The translations under genes and the position numbers were made by a program. A DNA stretch of 64,000 nucleotides from Anarhynchus alexandrinus (lineage: Eukaryota; Chordata; Aves; Charadriiformes; Charadriidae), in assembly GCA_008711295.1 (NCBI GenBank), contig VUYV01000121.1, positions 199,690 through 263,689 of the forward strand. The letters are read 5' to 3'. A model generated the notes under the pieces. That model was given only the letters and a program-made list of their open reading frames with translations. It was not told the DNA's origin and made no database searches. Shown in pieces: positions 61,701 to 64,000 of this stretch. The first letter of the stretch is position 1; every line of letters begins with the position of its first letter.

Positions 61701-64000
61701 TCAGGGACTGGTAGCACACAGGTACAGGTATCCCAGCTTGGAAACGGGACAAGACTAAGGTGGAGATGATCCATAGTCACTCCCTCCCCACAGGGCTAAC
61801 TCTGTCACATTGAAGGATCTGACTTTGCACACTTATGGTTATGCCTGTACCACAGGTGACTTTATGGGCTCTGTACTTCACACCAAACTAAGACCTTGTA
61901 GCCACAGTTAATATGGCACTAGCCTGAGCTAATGAACTCTTCTCCTACAGTAGCAGACCAATATGTTGGCTTGGAGCACAGGCAGAATGAGCTCATATCT
62001 GCCACAAAAGCCCTCTTGAATATATTTAATATTGGTATCCAAACACAGGCATAGCCACAACTAGAAATCCCAATTGTCTTTATGAGCAGAGGTGGCCAGT
62101 CCAGCCTATGAAAAATCATCACATACCTGCAAGATAAACAAGAAGCTCAGGATGAGCACAGTCCCAGAACAAGTTATCTTTCTTGGGACTCTGCCAAGCT
62201 TTGTTTTATCAGCATTCAGAGCTGTTGTCATCTTTGTGAAAAGGAAACAAACACCACTGAAACAGAAGAGAGATAAAATGAGAACAGTGATAAGGAGTTC
62301 CTTAATTACTCATATTCTGAACTTTCGCTCTAGTAGTGCATTTTCAGACTTACCTTAGGGCAACTAACTGGCAACATTTGCAAGTACCTCAGAAGAAGCA
62401 GGAGAGGTTTTGCATATCTTTCAGAAAGATGCTGTCGTTTACCTGCCCTTTACATTATCTTCATTTCCTTCCATTACATCAATAAGCAATTGTTCTCTCT
62501 CTTTCCCACACACAAGTGATCTCTGTCCCTGCAGAGCAGTAGATCATACAAGACCATAAAAGAAAGAACACAGTTATCCTCTTGTATTTTAGTGGAGAAA
62601 ATGGAAATTACAAGCACATTAACTCTCCAGCAGAAATGATACATGGTATTTAATTGTTATTCTTGAACTCAAGGGAACTGTAAGTGCATACTCTGGGAAT
62701 GGCATCAGATTATCTCAGGTGGAAACTAGCAACAAGTTCTTTTGTGGTAGGGATGAGGCAAGCACAACCTAACGACTTTCTTTTCCCCTCATCTGAAAGG
62801 GAAGGTGATGGCAAAATAAGTCAAGGGAAAATCACCAGTAAAAAAATAAAAAATAAAAAAGACTGTTTCATCAAAAAGATATGCACAAAATGCTTCCCCA
62901 GGCATCATGGTGAAATAGCGGCAGCAAAGCATTCACTAAGGAATGGGACAGAGTTGGCACCAGCAGAGACAACGAAAACATTGCGTGCCAGCTGTAAACC
63001 ACCCTCTGGTCTCACCTGCCCTCATATGTTTGACTCATGCAGTGATGTTGCCATTGGTATGGATTGAAGCTTTTTCTCCATCTGTCTGAGCAGATGAGAG
63101 CTCTGAAACAGTGTCTTAAGGAAAGCTATTCTAGTTATAGTGGAGGCATGTTTTTCCATCTTGCATTCTTCCACCTTTCTAGACAGGTATAGATACCATT
63201 AAAAGAAAAAGACACTTCAGTTTACTTGAAGTTTGCTCTTGCAATTTGCTCAAAGATAAAAAGTTTCGCTATTTCGCTATCAAACTTTCACATTACAAAG
63301 AGTACCAGTGACTGAAACCTAGACGTTATATCTGGTTCACAATTATACAGTAACCATTAAGTTTTTTGTTATAGCCTATTGTTCACTGCAGAAGAAAACA
63401 AGACAAACATTACTGACCTACTTTTTCCTGACTGAGGCTTTGAAAAGTCAGCAACTGTAAAGCCAAATGTTGTTTTCATTCACTTCACTTAAGACATGGT
63501 TCAGCAAAGTACTAATTTGGAGCCTAAGTGTCTAAGTAGACTGACTGATCTTAGTAGGGCTACTCAGGTAGTCCTTGCTTTTGCAAGCATTTTCCTTTTT
63601 TTTTCCCCCCAGAGGAAGGGATCGTCAGTGATTACAGGTTTGTGCAGAACCTCCCACTCCATTATTCCACTATTTCCTTATTTACGTTATAAAATTTTGA
63701 GTTATGACCATTACTGCAAGACCTTTGACACTGCTAACAGACAGCAGGATGCCACCCTGCACGTAGTTGCCTAAGAACACTTGAAGTGCGCCAGCTATAT
63801 CTCTTAGGGTACTGGGACGCACAGTAATCCAGAAGCAGCATGAAATTCAGCCGCCACACATCTCAATTTTTGGACTCATCAAATCTCCATATCTCAGCAA
63901 CAACAAATCATATTCTTGGCGTGCACATGATCACTCAGTGGAGACAATTGATTTTCAATGTGTTTCAGCAAAAGAAAGTCTGGTTTGAAAACTGCTTTTC
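58797..64000. other. Unique non-coding DNA, no gene seen
   Basis: A+T-rich sequence with A13 at 59504-59516, an RFX half-site-like TTGCCATGGAGAC at 59912-59924 and an 8-base tandem (TTTCGCTA twice, 63264-63279). A pyrimidine tract ending in CCCCCCAG at about 63591-63612 is followed by an open frame to 63774. The tract is a strong match to a vertebrate 3' splice site, but the downstream translation (about 54 codons) shows no family motif, so no exon is annotated. Other open frames reach 127 codons at most (62684-63067) and show no domain. Confidence 0.5.

Noticed and set aside
1..64000. CRISPR array, prokaryotic operon, provirus with paired LTRs
   Set aside because: No regularly spaced direct repeats, no dense coding, and no pair of long direct repeats flanking gag/pol-like frames were seen.

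Overview
The window looks like vertebrate nuclear DNA, most probably avian. The main evidence is three truncated CR1 LINE copies. One of them ends in the (CATAGAAT)n / (ATTCTATG)n octamer tail that is diagnostic of bird/reptile CR1. There are also degenerate MIR-type SINE fragments, palindromic ancient repeats of the sort found in amniote genomes, and many poly(A)/poly(T) and T/G-rich low-complexity tracts. Nothing looks bacterial or viral: there are no dense long ORFs, operons, ribosome-binding sites or tRNA clusters. I therefore treat the open frames as chance unless there is a specific reason not to.

I can name no protein-coding gene and no exon with confidence. The sequence reads as intergenic or deep intronic DNA, mostly A+T-rich, with a few G+C-richer patches at about 1-1250, 8640-8900, 24000-24960 and 30420-30640.

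Layout: 1-1250 is G+C-rich with scattered CpG. 1251-12200 is unique A+T-rich DNA with a 26-nt poly(A) run at 5935 and an AT-rich block at 11325-11445. 12202-12302 is a palindromic MITE-like repeat, followed by a probable MIR remnant. 18607-18861 is an old CR1. 21539-21662 is a 124-nt pure polypyrimidine tract holding a perfect 29-bp duplication and the window's only N. 29811-29939 is a G/T strand-asymmetric tract with quadruplex potential. 30201-30321 is a minus-strand CR1 end followed by a small CpG-dense patch. 37181-37275 is the clearest MIR fragment. 41385-42530 holds several ancient palindromic repeats. 47861-48358 is a pair of inverted termini enclosing a MIR-like fragment. 58404-58796 is the best-preserved CR1. 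The remainder has no feature I can support beyond simple repeats and isolated motif matches.

The most useful leads are the polypyrimidine tract, the CpG-dense patch beside the CR1 end, the inverted-termini structure near 48 kb, the poly(A) run preceded by a polyadenylation signal near 5.9 kb, and a few palindromic or motif-bearing candidate regulatory sites. I found no convincing new biological system. Repeat coordinates are hand-aligned and good to about 5-20 bases.
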